Below are positions 8,722 to 16,778 of a stretch of 64,000 nt of DNA, piece after piece. A program made the translations under genes and the position numbers. This DNA comes from Actinacidiphila yanglinensis. GTDB lineage: Bacteria; Actinomycetota; Actinomycetes; Streptomycetales; Streptomycetaceae. Position 1 is the stretch's first letter. Every line of letters begins with the position of its first letter. Under the pieces are notes generated by a model, which saw only the letters and a program-made list of their open reading frames with translations, did not search any database and was not told where the DNA came from. The stretch lies in the NCBI RefSeq assembly GCF_900107965.1, contig NZ_FNVU01000001.1:372001-436000 (forward strand). The letters are read 5' to 3'.

Positions 8722-9190
8722 AAGTTTGTCGCCGGGCGCTCGAACGGTCCGGGCCATGACGGATCGTCACTTCGACCGGCGGGCATGCCTGTTGACGGCC
8801 GCGCCCGACGGTCCGCGTCCATCCGCGTCCAGGTGTTCGCGCCACCGCGCGCGCACCGGGCCGGACGGCAACGCGGCAGGTCGGGGCGGTGGCCGGAGAC
8901 CCTGCGAACGAAGGGGTGCCGGCCGGACGGCCGCACCGAGGGGCGAGGGAGGGCGAAGGGCCGGGGGCGTCGCGTGCGCGCCGTCAGGCGCAGGGCGCGG
9001 GCCGGGCGCGAGGGGGACGGGCGCGGGCGCGGACCCGGTCGGGACCTGGCGGGCCCGCCGGCGGGCGAAACGATCCGGCCGGGACGATCGGTCCCGGCGT
9101 ACCGCGCCGCGTGACGGGCGATGACGGAGGGTGGAGGGTGCCGGGGGTGGGCCGGGGCCCCGCGATCAACCCGCACCACCGCCGGACTGT
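8722..9190. other. Intergenic region without a recognisable gene
   Basis: Between the operator of the GH32 operon and the intergenic repeat, the DNA is extremely GC-rich and purine-biased. Several long open frames exist on both strands but all are Arg/Gly/Pro-rich with no domain, no good ribosome site and no signal. A small inverted repeat TGACG-GAT-CGTCA lies at 8757-8769. I see no gene here. Confidence 0.5.
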
Positions 9191-9290
9191 CCCGCGCCCC
9201 TGAGTGTGTGCGGCTCTTTCTGCGAAAAGAGGGTCACCAACCAGGGGCGCGGGGAACTGCGCGACAAGCCACCGCGGACCGCAAGGTCCC
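9191..9290. repeat. Dispersed intergenic hairpin repeat, copy A
   Basis: Outer arms CCCGCGCCCCTG (9191-9202) and CAGGGGCGCGGG (9242-9253) are perfect inverted repeats, with an inner CTCTTT/AAAGAG stem. A conserved tail follows: GGGAACTGCGCGA, then CCACCGCGGACCGCAAGGTC. The same core and tail occur at 13202-13302, 61055-61154 and 62332-62498. It ends about 30 bp before the stop codon of the convergent-facing oxidoreductase (9320), so a terminator-like role for that gene is plausible. Confidence 0.75.
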
Positions 9291-9319
9291 GTGGCAACAG
9301 GACGGGGCAGCCGGGCGGG

Positions 9320-10348
9320 TCAGTCGACCCCGGGATAGCGAACGTCGATCCGCTCCCGCAACCGGTCCAACGTCCGCATGATCGACAGCGACCCTTCCAG
9401 CGGCACCAGCGGCGACTCCGTCTCCCCGGCGCGGAGCGCCCTCATCACCTCGGCCGCCTCATGCCGCATGCTCCCGCGGTCGTGGTCCTCGCTGACCTCC
9501 GCGAGCCGCACCGTCACCGGCTCAACCCCGTCCCGGTGGATGACGAAGCGTTCCGCGTTGAAGAACCCGTCGGGAATCTCGATCCGCCCGCCGGTCCCGG
9601 CGATCGACGCGGCCGCGCCGATGTCCGCGGTGAAGCCGCACGCCAGCGTGGCGAGCGCACCGTCGTTCCAGCCGAGCACGATCCCGGTGGCCGCGTCGAC
9701 CCGCTCGGGGGTGAGCTGCGCCCACGCCTCGACCGTGTCGGGCTCGCCGAGGAGGAGTTGCGCGAAGGACACCGGGTAGACACCCAGGTCGAGCAGCGCC
9801 CCGCCGCCCAGCTCGGGGTCGCGCATGCGGTGCTCGGGCGGGAAGTCGGCGTGGAACCCGAAGTTCGCCCCGACGTGCCGCACTTCACCGATCACGCCGC
9901 CCTCGACCAGCGCCAGCAGGTGCCGGATCAGCGGGTTGCAGTACGTCCACATCGCCTCCATCAGGAACAGGCCGCGCTCGCGGGCCAGCCCGACCAGCTC
10001 GCGCGCCTCGCGGGAGTTGAGGGTGAACGCCTTCTCGCACAGCACCGCCTTCCCCGCCTCCAGGCACAGCCCGGCCGCGGCGCGGTGCGCGGAGTGCGGC
10101 GTGGCGACGTACACCACGTCCACCTCCTCGTCCGCGGCGAGCTCGGCCCAGGTGCCGTAGGCGCGCGGGATGCCGTACCGCTCGGCGAAGGTCTTCGCGG
10201 ACTCGGCGGTGCGCGAGCCGACCGCGACGACCTCGGCGTCCTCCGGCAGTGACAGCAGTGCCTCGGTGAAGGTGGCGGCTATTCCGCCGGTGGCCAGGAT
10301 GCCCCAGCGGACCTTGCGCGCGTGCGCGCCCGTCGTGTGCTCGCTCAT
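9320..10348 (-). CDS. Gfo/Idh/MocA-family NAD(P)-dependent oxidoreductase
   Basis: A 342-residue sugar- or cyclitol-dehydrogenase-like protein. The Rossmann dinucleotide loop GILATGGIA lies near residue 16, the lysine motif EKAFTLN replaces the usual EKP, and the C-terminal substrate domain has GGGALLDLGVYPVSF. Start ATG 10348 (MSEHTTG) is chosen because the additional 30 residues of the longer frame are not family-like. It is divergent from the MFS gene at 10456 with a 107-bp shared promoter region. The substrate is unknown; there is no sugar operon attached. Confidence 0.85.
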   Translation of the reverse strand: MSEHTTGAHARKVRWGILATGGIAATFTEALLSLPEDAEVVAVGSRTAESAKTFAERYGIPRAYGTWAELAADEEVDVVYVATPHSAHRAAAGLCLEAGKAVLCEKAFTLNSREARELVGLARERGLFLMEAMWTYCNPLIRHLLALVEGGVIGEVRHVGANFGFHADFPPEHRMRDPELGGGALLDLGVYPVSFAQLLLGEPDTVEAWAQLTPERVDAATGIVLGWNDGALATLACGFTADIGAAASIAGTGGRIEIPDGFFNAERFVIHRDGVEPVTVRLAEVSEDHDRGSMRHEAAEVMRALRAGETESPLVPLEGSLSIMRTLDRLRERIDVRYPGVD

Positions 10349-10455
10349 CGTGCCTGCGCCCTCGCTCGTTGCGGACCTCACATCTCGGTCCCCGGATATT
10401 GGTGCCTCGTGCTCCCCGCCGACTGAAAGGATAGGCAACGCTTCAACGACTTCTG

Positions 10456-11805
10456 ATGGAGAGTGCCGACGTGCAGGACGCCGGGCCGGATACCCCCGCC
10501 CAGTTCACCGCCACCCCCACCCCCGCTCACCCCCCGACCCACCCCACTCCTCCAGCTCCTTCCCGCGGGTACGGCCCTCATGGCTCCCGCGAAGCGCAGG
10601 CCCGTACCGGCCTCGTCGTCACCCTTGTCCTGGGCGGGCTCACCGCGCTCCCGCCGCTGTCGATGGACATGTACCTGCCCGCCCTGCCGCGGGTCTCCAG
10701 CGCGCTGCACGCGCCGTCCGCGACCGTGCAGCTCACCCTCACCGCGTGCCTGGGCGGCATGGCGCTCGGCCAGCTCGTGGTCGGGCCGCTCAGTGACCGC
10801 TGGGGCCGCCGCCGCCCGCTGCTCGCCGGCATGATGATCTACGTGGTGGCGACCGTGGCCTGCGTGTTCGCGGCCACCGCGCCGGTGCTGATCGGCTTCC
10901 GGCTGCTCCAGGGGCTGGCCGGCTCCGCGGGCATCGTGATCGCCCGGGCCGTGGTCCGCGACCTCTACGACGGCCTGGCGATGGCCCGGTTCTTCTCCAC
11001 CCTCCAGCTCATCTCCGGGGTGGCCCCGATCATCGCGCCCGCGATCGGCGGCCAGATCCTGCGGCTCACCGAGTGGCGCGGGATCTTCGTGGTCTGCGCC
11101 GCCGTCGGCGCGCTGCTCACCGCCGTCGCCTGGCGCCGCCTGCACGAGACCCTGCCGCCCGAGCGCCGCCACAAGGGCGCGCTGCTCTCCACCTTCGGCG
11201 CGATGCGCGGACTGCTCGCCGACCGGGTCTTCGCCGGGTACGTCCTCGTCGGCAGCTTCGGCTTCGCCGCGCTGTTCACGTACGTGTCCGCGTCGTCGTT
11301 CGTCGTCCAGGACATCTACGGTGCCTCCCCGCAGACCTTCGGCCTGCTCTTCGGCCTGAACTCGGTCGGCATCGTCGGCGTCGGGCAGCTCAACGGCAAG
11401 GTGCTGGTCGGCCGGGTCGACATGGACAAGGTGATCGGCGCCGGGCTCGCCCTGATCACGCTGGCCGCCACCGCGCTGGTGCTGCTCACCACCGGCGCCC
11501 TCGGCCGTGCGACGCTGCCCGAGATCGCGGCCGCGCTGTTCGTGCTGATGGCGGCGATGGGCCTGGTGCTGCCGACCGCGAACACCAGGGCGCTGCTGCG
11601 CACCCGGCGGCACGCCGGATCGGCCTCGGCGCTGATCGGCACCTCGTCCTTCCTGATCGGCGCGGCCCTGTCCCCGCTGTCGGGCGTGGCGGGCGACGGA
11701 ACCGCCGTCCCGATGGCGATCACGCAGCTCAGCTGCGTGCTGGTGGCCGTCGGCTGCTTCGTTGGGCTGTGCCTGCGCGGGCGGCGTACCGTGGAGGGAC
11801 CGTAG
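10456..11805 (+). CDS. MFS drug efflux transporter, Bcr/CflA family
   Basis: A 449-residue protein with 12 predicted membrane segments. The first 45 residues are a Pro/Thr-rich cytoplasmic leader. Family landmarks are the first helix MYLPALPRVS, the second-helix TLTACLGGMALGQL and loop motif A (PLSDRWGRRRP), all characteristic of DHA1 Bcr/CflA exporters of chloramphenicol, bicyclomycin or sulfonamides. It is divergently oriented to the oxidoreductase and is followed 17 bp later by a small gene, probably co-transcribed. Substrate is unknown. Confidence 0.85.
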   Translation: MESADVQDAGPDTPAQFTATPTPAHPPTHPTPPAPSRGYGPHGSREAQARTGLVVTLVLGGLTALPPLSMDMYLPALPRVSSALHAPSATVQLTLTACLGGMALGQLVVGPLSDRWGRRRPLLAGMMIYVVATVACVFAATAPVLIGFRLLQGLAGSAGIVIARAVVRDLYDGLAMARFFSTLQLISGVAPIIAPAIGGQILRLTEWRGIFVVCAAVGALLTAVAWRRLHETLPPERRHKGALLSTFGAMRGLLADRVFAGYVLVGSFGFAALFTYVSASSFVVQDIYGASPQTFGLLFGLNSVGIVGVGQLNGKVLVGRVDMDKVIGAGLALITLAATALVLLTTGALGRATLPEIAAALFVLMAAMGLVLPTANTRALLRTRRHAGSASALIGTSSFLIGAALSPLSGVAGDGTAVPMAITQLSCVLVAVGCFVGLCLRGRRTVEGP

Positions 11806-11822
11806 ACCCTCGGGAGGTTGCG

Positions 11823-12017
11823 ATGTCCGACGATCCGGAGAAGACCTGGGCGTTCAAGACAGCGGACAGCACACTGCACACGGGTTCCGAGCACTCGGTG
11901 GACCCGGAGGACCTGGTGATGGCCTCCGGCCAGGACTGCACCCCGGAGCTCATCGAGAAGGCCCGCAAGGCACTGGAGGAACATGGCCCCGCCGCTGTCG
12001 AGAGGTTCTTGCCGTGA
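11823..12017 (+). CDS. Small conserved hypothetical protein, 64 residues
   Basis: ATG 11823 has GGGAGG five to six bases upstream. The product is short, charged and without a signal or membrane helix; it contains VDPEDLVMASGQDCTPE and ends EEHGPAAVERFLP. Proteins of this kind occur next to Bcr/CflA and beta-lactamase-like genes in streptomycetes, as I recall them, but no domain is named. It overlaps the start of the following serine hydrolase by 35 bases, which suggests coupling. Confidence 0.65.
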   Translation: MSDDPEKTWAFKTADSTLHTGSEHSVDPEDLVMASGQDCTPELIEKARKALEEHGPAAVERFLP

Positions 12018-13158
12018 GGCGGGCCTCGACACCGACGAGCTGCACCGGATCGTCCCGGAACTGACCGCCTGGCTGGAGCCGGGCGCCGAACCCGACCGCC
12101 CGCACCCCTGGTGCGCGGGCGCCGTCGTCCTCGCCGGCCGCGGCCGGACCGTCGCCCTGCACGAAGCCGTGGGGTGGGCGGTCCGCTACGCGGCGTACGA
12201 CGCGCACGCCGACCGCGGGGTGGAGCTGCCGCGCGAGCGGTGGGTGCCCGCCCGGCCCGACACCGTCTTCGACCTCGCGTCGGTGACGAAGCTCTTCACG
12301 GCTGTCGCGGCCGTCCAGCAGATCGACCGCGGCACCCTCCGCCTGGACGAGCCCGTCGCGTCGTACGCACCCGAGCTGACCGCCGCCGCCGTGCACGGGA
12401 TCACCCTGCGGCACCTGCTCACCCACACCTCCGGGCTGCAACCGGAACTCCCGCTCTACGACGAGCCCGACGCCGCCGCCCGGGCCGCCCGGCTCGCCGC
12501 CGAGCCCCCGCTCGCCCCGCCCGGTACCCAGCGGATCTACTCCGACCTCAACCTCCTGCTCCTCCAGGTCGCCCTCGAACGCGCCACCGGCCACCCCGTC
12601 GACCGGCTCATCGCCGACGGGATCACCACACCGCTGGGCATGACCGGCACCCGCTACAACCCGCCGGCATCCTGGCTGCCGAGGATCGCCGCCACCGAGG
12701 ACCAGCGCAGGCCGTGGGGCAAGCTCGACCGGGGCATGGTGCACGGTGCCGTGCACGACGAGAACGCCCACGCCATGGGCGGGGTGGCCGGCCACGCCGG
12801 GCTCTTCTCCACCGCGTGGGACCTGGCGGTCTTCTGCCGCGCGATCCTCGATGCCGCCGCGGGCACCGACGACGCGTTCCTCCCACCCGCCGCGGTCGCG
12901 CTCCTGCTCGGCACCGAGGGGGCCGCTCCGCTCGGGTTCGAGCGTGATCTGCCGTCTCTCATGGGGGAGTTGGCCGGTCGCGGCGCCATCGGGCACTCCG
13001 GGTTCACCGGGACGAGCGTCGTCCTCGACCCCGCGACCGACACGTTTCTCGTCCTTCTCACGAACTCCGTTCACCCCGTTCGGAGTTGGCGCGAGGGCAG
13101 CGTTCCCCGCGCTTGCGCGGCCACGCGCTTGGCGCGTGCGGCCGGTCCGCCCGGGTAG
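11983..13158 (+). CDS. Serine hydrolase, class C beta-lactamase/esterase family
   Basis: A 391-residue protein of the beta-lactamase (PF00144) fold without a signal peptide, so probably cytoplasmic. The catalytic SxxK is SVTK at Ser100-Lys103, the second motif is YSD at residues 186-188 and the third-motif region is GHSGFTG. HLLTHTSGL is the usual family signature. Start 11983 has GGAGG right before it (CTGGAGGAAC) and lies inside the end of the small upstream gene. The last 25 residues are Arg/Ala-rich. Likely an esterase or D-amino-peptidase-like enzyme rather than an antibiotic resistance enzyme. Confidence 0.82.
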   Translation: MAPPLSRGSCREAGLDTDELHRIVPELTAWLEPGAEPDRPHPWCAGAVVLAGRGRTVALHEAVGWAVRYAAYDAHADRGVELPRERWVPARPDTVFDLASVTKLFTAVAAVQQIDRGTLRLDEPVASYAPELTAAAVHGITLRHLLTHTSGLQPELPLYDEPDAAARAARLAAEPPLAPPGTQRIYSDLNLLLLQVALERATGHPVDRLIADGITTPLGMTGTRYNPPASWLPRIAATEDQRRPWGKLDRGMVHGAVHDENAHAMGGVAGHAGLFSTAWDLAVFCRAILDAAAGTDDAFLPPAAVALLLGTEGAAPLGFERDLPSLMGELAGRGAIGHSGFTGTSVVLDPATDTFLVLLTNSVHPVRSWREGSVPRACAATRLARAAGPPG

Positions 13159-13201
13159 CCCCTTCCTGTCTCCTCCCGGACCACCCCCCGGTGGCCGGTT
13201 G

Positions 13202-13302
13202 CCCGCGCCCCTGGTTACTGACCCTCCTTTCACGGAAGGAGCCGCACCAGCCAAGGGGCGCGGGGAACTGCGCGATCGGCCACCGCGGACCGCAAGGTCG
13301 GG
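13202..13302. repeat. Dispersed intergenic hairpin repeat, copy B
   Basis: Left arm CCCGCGCCCCTGG at 13202-13214 and right arm CCAAGGGGCGCGGGG at 13251-13265 (one extra A), with inner CCTCCTTTCACGGAAGGAG. The tail GGGAACTGCGCGA then CCACCGCGGACCGCAAGGTC is shared with copies A, C and D. It lies 44 bp after the stop of the serine hydrolase and before the CDP-alcohol transferase gene. Confidence 0.75.
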
Positions 13303-13350
13303 CAGGATACGGGTGGGGGCAGGTGGGACCGGTAGGTGAGGGGGAGCCGG

Positions 13351-14106
13351 ATGGCGGTCGAGACAGGTGAGGCGCTCACACGCTCGCTCACGTACACCGG
13401 AGCACTCCGTGAGCTGCGCGACGCGCAAAAATCTGCGAAAGGCGTCTCCCTCTACTCGCGGTACGTGAACCGCCCGGTGGGCCGGGTCCTCGCGGCGGGC
13501 GCCTACCGCGCAGGTCTGAGCCCGAACCAGGTGACCCTGATCAGCGCGGCGTTCAGCGGCGCGGCCATCGCCCTGGTGGCGACGGAACCCCCGTCGTGGG
13601 GACTGGCCGTCGCGGTCTACGCCGCCCTCGTCATCGGGTTCGCCTTCGACTCGGCCGACGGCCAACTCGCCCGGCTGTTGCGGAAGGGCGGCCCCGCGGG
13701 GGAGTGGCTGGACCACGTCGTGGACTGCGCGAAGATCACCGCGCTGCACGCCGCCGTACTCGTCACGTTCTACCGCCACTTCGCCCTGCCCGGCGACGGA
13801 TGGCTGCTGCTGCCGCTCGGCTTCCAGCTCGCCGCGGTGCTGATCTTCTTCGGCGGGCTGCTGACGGACAAGCTGAAGCCGAAGCGGAGTTCGGCAGCTC
13901 AGGCCGTGCCGGCCGCCCCGTCACGCGTGCGGGCGGTGGCGCTGCTGCCGGTCGACTACGGCGTGATGTGCGCGGTGTTCCTGCTGCTCGGCAGCGAGCG
14001 GGCGTTCCGCTACGGGTACACCGTGCTGTTCGCGGTGCACGTCGTCTTCCTCGCGGCCTTCCTCACGAAGTGGTTCCGCGAGCTCAGCGCGCTTCCGGCG
14101 AACTGA
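13351..14106 (+). CDS. CDP-alcohol phosphatidyltransferase family membrane enzyme
   Basis: A 251-residue membrane protein with the full family active-site motif D-x2-DG-x2-AR-x8-G-x3-D-x3-D: DSADGQLARL followed by GEWLDHVVD near residues 98-125. About five to six hydrophobic segments follow. ATG 13351 is preceded by GGGGGAG. The last 23 bases overlap the convergent cytidylyltransferase gene. Together, a CDP-activating enzyme and a CDP-dependent membrane transferase suggest synthesis of a CDP-linked polyol or glycerol headgroup and its transfer to lipid or polymer, close to polysaccharide genes. The acceptor is unknown. Confidence 0.85.
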   Translation: MAVETGEALTRSLTYTGALRELRDAQKSAKGVSLYSRYVNRPVGRVLAAGAYRAGLSPNQVTLISAAFSGAAIALVATEPPSWGLAVAVYAALVIGFAFDSADGQLARLLRKGGPAGEWLDHVVDCAKITALHAAVLVTFYRHFALPGDGWLLLPLGFQLAAVLIFFGGLLTDKLKPKRSSAAQAVPAAPSRVRAVALLPVDYGVMCAVFLLLGSERAFRYGYTVLFAVHVVFLAAFLTKWFRELSALPAN

Positions 14107-14566
14107 GCTGCGGGGCGCCGGCGTTGGCGCCGTTGCCCGGGCCGGGGCTGGTGAGGACGTCGAGTGCGCGGCGCAACTGGGTGCTGGAGGTGTGCACGGT
14201 GTAGGGGAAGTAGACGATCTCCACGCCGACCGCCGCGAACTTCTCCTCCAGCCGGCGCCCCTTGTCGGTGCCGCGCCAGTCGTCGCCCTTGAACAGCACG
14301 TCGAACCGCACCTGGTGCCAGGTCTCCAGCTTGTCCGGCACGGTCTCGACGAACGCGGCGTCCACGAAGCGCACGCTGCGCACGATCTCCAGCCGCTCCA
14401 CCAGCGGCACCACCGGGCGGCGCCCCTTGGCGAGTTCGGCCATCTCGTCCGAGACCACCCCCGCCACCAGGTAGTCGCACTGGCTGCGGGCGTGCCGCAG
14501 GATGTTCAGATGGCCCACGTGGAAGAGGTCGTAGACCCCCGGTGCGTAGCCGACACGATGCAACAT
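14084..14566 (-). CDS. TagD-like glycerol-3-phosphate/alditol cytidylyltransferase
   Basis: A 160-residue nucleotidyltransferase. The N-terminus GYAPGVYDLFHVGHL has the HxGH nucleotide-binding motif, with the later RTSSTxx-type signature seen as HTSSTQLRR. The length fits TagD/RibL-type enzymes plus a short Gly/Ser tail. It is convergent with, and overlaps by 23 bases, the CDP-alcohol phosphatidyltransferase gene, which would consume a CDP-alcohol. It probably makes CDP-glycerol or a related CDP-polyol. Confidence 0.82.
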   Translation of the reverse strand: MLHRVGYAPGVYDLFHVGHLNILRHARSQCDYLVAGVVSDEMAELAKGRRPVVPLVERLEIVRSVRFVDAAFVETVPDKLETWHQVRFDVLFKGDDWRGTDKGRRLEEKFAAVGVEIVYFPYTVHTSSTQLRRALDVLTSPGPGNGANAGAPQLSSPEAR

Positions 14567-14649
14567 GAGACGACCCCCCAGCCGTACAACGCTCCCCAGC
14601 GTCGCGGAGTCTTAGACGATAGCCGGACGTATCGCGGTCAAAGCGGGAT

Positions 14650-14673
14650 TTGCGAAAGTCCAACGCTTCGCAA
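14650..14673. promoter_or_regulatory. Inverted repeat upstream of the exopolysaccharide GT4 gene
   Basis: TTGCGAA (14650-14656) and TTCGCAA (14667-14673) are perfect inverted arms with a 10-bp spacer, in the 190-bp divergent region between the cytidylyltransferase and the GT4-Wzz-Wzx genes. Two helical turns centre to centre fits a dimeric regulator. No local regulator gene is paired with it. Confidence 0.4.
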
Positions 14674-14756
14674 GCGCCGGTGTGGAGAGCAGGTGAACGA
14701 CTAAGGTGTGCACTTGTCTGGATCCGGGGGTTCATCGTGGGGGGAAGGAACGCTTC

Positions 14757-16778
14757 GTGGCTTCGACGGGTCGGCGCCGCCGGCTGCTGCTGGTCTCCAC
14801 CAACTACGCGCCGGAGCACGCCGGGATAGGGCCGTACGCGACGCAGATCGCCGAGCACTGGGCGGCCGGCGGCGCCGAGGTGCACGTGCTCACCGGCATG
14901 CCGCACTACCCGGCGTGGAAGCTCGACCCCGCGTACGTCGGGGTGCCGCGCGTCGAGGAGGAGCGGGCCGGGGTACGGCTGCACCGGCGCGGGCACGCGG
15001 TGCCGGCGCGTCAGACCGCCCTGAGCCGGGCCGCGTTCGAGGCGAGCGTGCTGCGCGGCGGGCGTGACGAGCCCGCCGGGATGGGGCGGCCCGACGCGGT
15101 GTTCGCGCAGATGCCGAGCCTGGCCGGCGGGGTGCTCGCCGCGCGGCTGGCGGAGCGCCATCAGGTGCCCTTCGTGCCGATCGTGCAGGACCTGATGGGT
15201 GCGGCGGCCGCGCAGAGCGGCATACGCGGCGGCGGGCCCGCCGCGCTGGCCGCCGGGCTCGTCGAGAAGTACGCCTTGCGGCGGGCCGCGCTCGTCGGGG
15301 TGATCCACGAGTCGTTCGCCGCGAAGGTGGCCGCGATGGGAGTGCCGCGCGAGCGCATCCGCGTGGTGCCGAACTGGTCGCACGTACGCCGCCCTTCGCG
15401 CCCGCGCGAGGAGATGCGGGCCCGGCTGGGCTGGCGTCCCGGGCAGACCGTGCTCCTGCACTCCGGGAACATGGGGCTCAAACAGGGACTGGAGGTCCTG
15501 GTCGAGACGGCGCGTTCGTCGCCCGAGACCCGGGTGGTCCTGATGGGCGACGGCAACCAGCGCGAGCAGCTGCGGACGCTCGCCGGCGGCCTGCCCAACC
15601 TCGACTTCCTCGCCCCGGCCGCCGACGAGGAGTTCGCCGACGTGCTGGCCGCCGCGGACTTCCTCCTGGTCACCCAGCGCGCGTCGGTCCGCGACATGAG
15701 CCTGCCGTCCAAGCTCACCTCCTACTTCGCGGCCGGGCGTCCCGTGATTGCCTCGGTGGCCGAGGACAGCGGCACCGCCCAGGAGGTCGTCCGCTCCGGC
15801 GCGGGCGTCGTGGTCGCCCCCGAGTCCGCGGCGGAGTTGCTCGCCGCCGTCCGCGCGCTCACCGCCGACACCGCCCGCGCCGCCGTGCTCGCCGCCGCCG
15901 GGCCCGTCTACGTCGACGCCCACCTGTCCCGCGAGGCCGGTCTGGCCCGGATGGACGCGCTGCTCTCCGAGGTGCTGGCCGACGGCGCGGCCCCCGCGCC
16001 CGAGGGAGCGGTTACGGCGCCGGATGAGACGCCGAGCGCGCCCGCCGAGCCGCCCGAGCCGGCGTCCGAGGGGGTACCTGGTGCTGCGGCCACCGAGTCC
16101 GAGGCCGCGCCGGCCCCCGAGGGTCCGCCTGCGGTGACCGGTGCCGAGCCCGTGACGGAGGCGGCGCCCGAGCCCGAGAGCGCCGAGCCGAAGGTGCCGG
16201 CCGAACCACCGGCCGAGCCGCCGACCGTACCGGCCGCCTCTCCCGCCTCTTCAAGCGCGGCGGACGCTCCGGGCGCGCCGAGCCGCCCCTCCGTACCGCC
16301 GAAGGCCACCGCGACTCCCTCACCGCCGCGCCCGGTTGCGCCGCCTCAACCGGCCGCGCCGCCGCGCCCCGCGGCCCCGCCGCTGCCTCCCGCTCCGCCC
16401 CGCGCGGCGGAGGGGACCGAGGGTGCCCGGCCGGCGGCCGACCCGGAGCCGGAAGCGCGCGAGGTCGAGGAGCCGGCGGCGGGCATCGAGGGAACGACGA
16501 CTGCGGAACCGTCAGCGGCTGCCCGTACGGAGCCCGTCGCGCCCGAGGAGCCCGACACGGGCGAGGCCGCGGGCGGCGCTCCGGCGGAGGGCGCGACTGA
16601 GTCCGCTGACACAGCAACTCCCGCTGACCCGGGGGCCGTTCCGGTTGGGGAGCCGGACGCCGGTCAGGCGGGGGAAGAAGCTCCGGCCGACGCCGAAGGG
16701 GCGGAACCGCCCTCCGGTGACGCGGACCCGGAGGGGGGTGGCGCCGTGCGCGCGCAGGAGGATGGGGGTAAGAAGTGA
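14757..16778 (+). CDS. WcaI-like family 4 glycosyltransferase with a long Pro/Ala/Glu tail
   Basis: A 673-residue protein. Residues 1-405 are a GT4 enzyme of the colanic acid WcaI type: N-terminal NYAPEHAGIGPYA, middle HSGNMGLKQGLEVL and the sugar-nucleotide region MSLPSKLTSYFAAGRPV. Residues about 408-673 are low complexity, rich in Pro, Ala and Glu, and have no fold. GTG 14757 is preferred over an earlier GTG because GGGGAAGG precedes it. The stop overlaps the start of the Wzz-like gene (GTGA). It likely adds a sugar to the lipid-linked repeat on the inner face of the membrane. Confidence 0.82.
   Translation: MASTGRRRRLLLVSTNYAPEHAGIGPYATQIAEHWAAGGAEVHVLTGMPHYPAWKLDPAYVGVPRVEEERAGVRLHRRGHAVPARQTALSRAAFEASVLRGGRDEPAGMGRPDAVFAQMPSLAGGVLAARLAERHQVPFVPIVQDLMGAAAAQSGIRGGGPAALAAGLVEKYALRRAALVGVIHESFAAKVAAMGVPRERIRVVPNWSHVRRPSRPREEMRARLGWRPGQTVLLHSGNMGLKQGLEVLVETARSSPETRVVLMGDGNQREQLRTLAGGLPNLDFLAPAADEEFADVLAAADFLLVTQRASVRDMSLPSKLTSYFAAGRPVIASVAEDSGTAQEVVRSGAGVVVAPESAAELLAAVRALTADTARAAVLAAAGPVYVDAHLSREAGLARMDALLSEVLADGAAPAPEGAVTAPDETPSAPAEPPEPASEGVPGAAATESEAAPAPEGPPAVTGAEPVTEAAPEPESAEPKVPAEPPAEPPTVPAASPASSSAADAPGAPSRPSVPPKATATPSPPRPVAPPQPAAPPRPAAPPLPPAPPRAAEGTEGARPAADPEPEAREVEEPAAGIEGTTTAEPSAAARTEPVAPEEPDTGEAAGGAPAEGATESADTATPADPGAVPVGEPDAGQAGEEAPADAEGAEPPSGDADPEGGGAVRAQEDGGKK

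Noticed and set aside
8608..9179. Overlapping frames upstream of the GH32 gene, including an N-terminal extension of it
   Set aside because: The Tat signal and ribosome site fix the GH32 start at 8609; the rest has no coding features.
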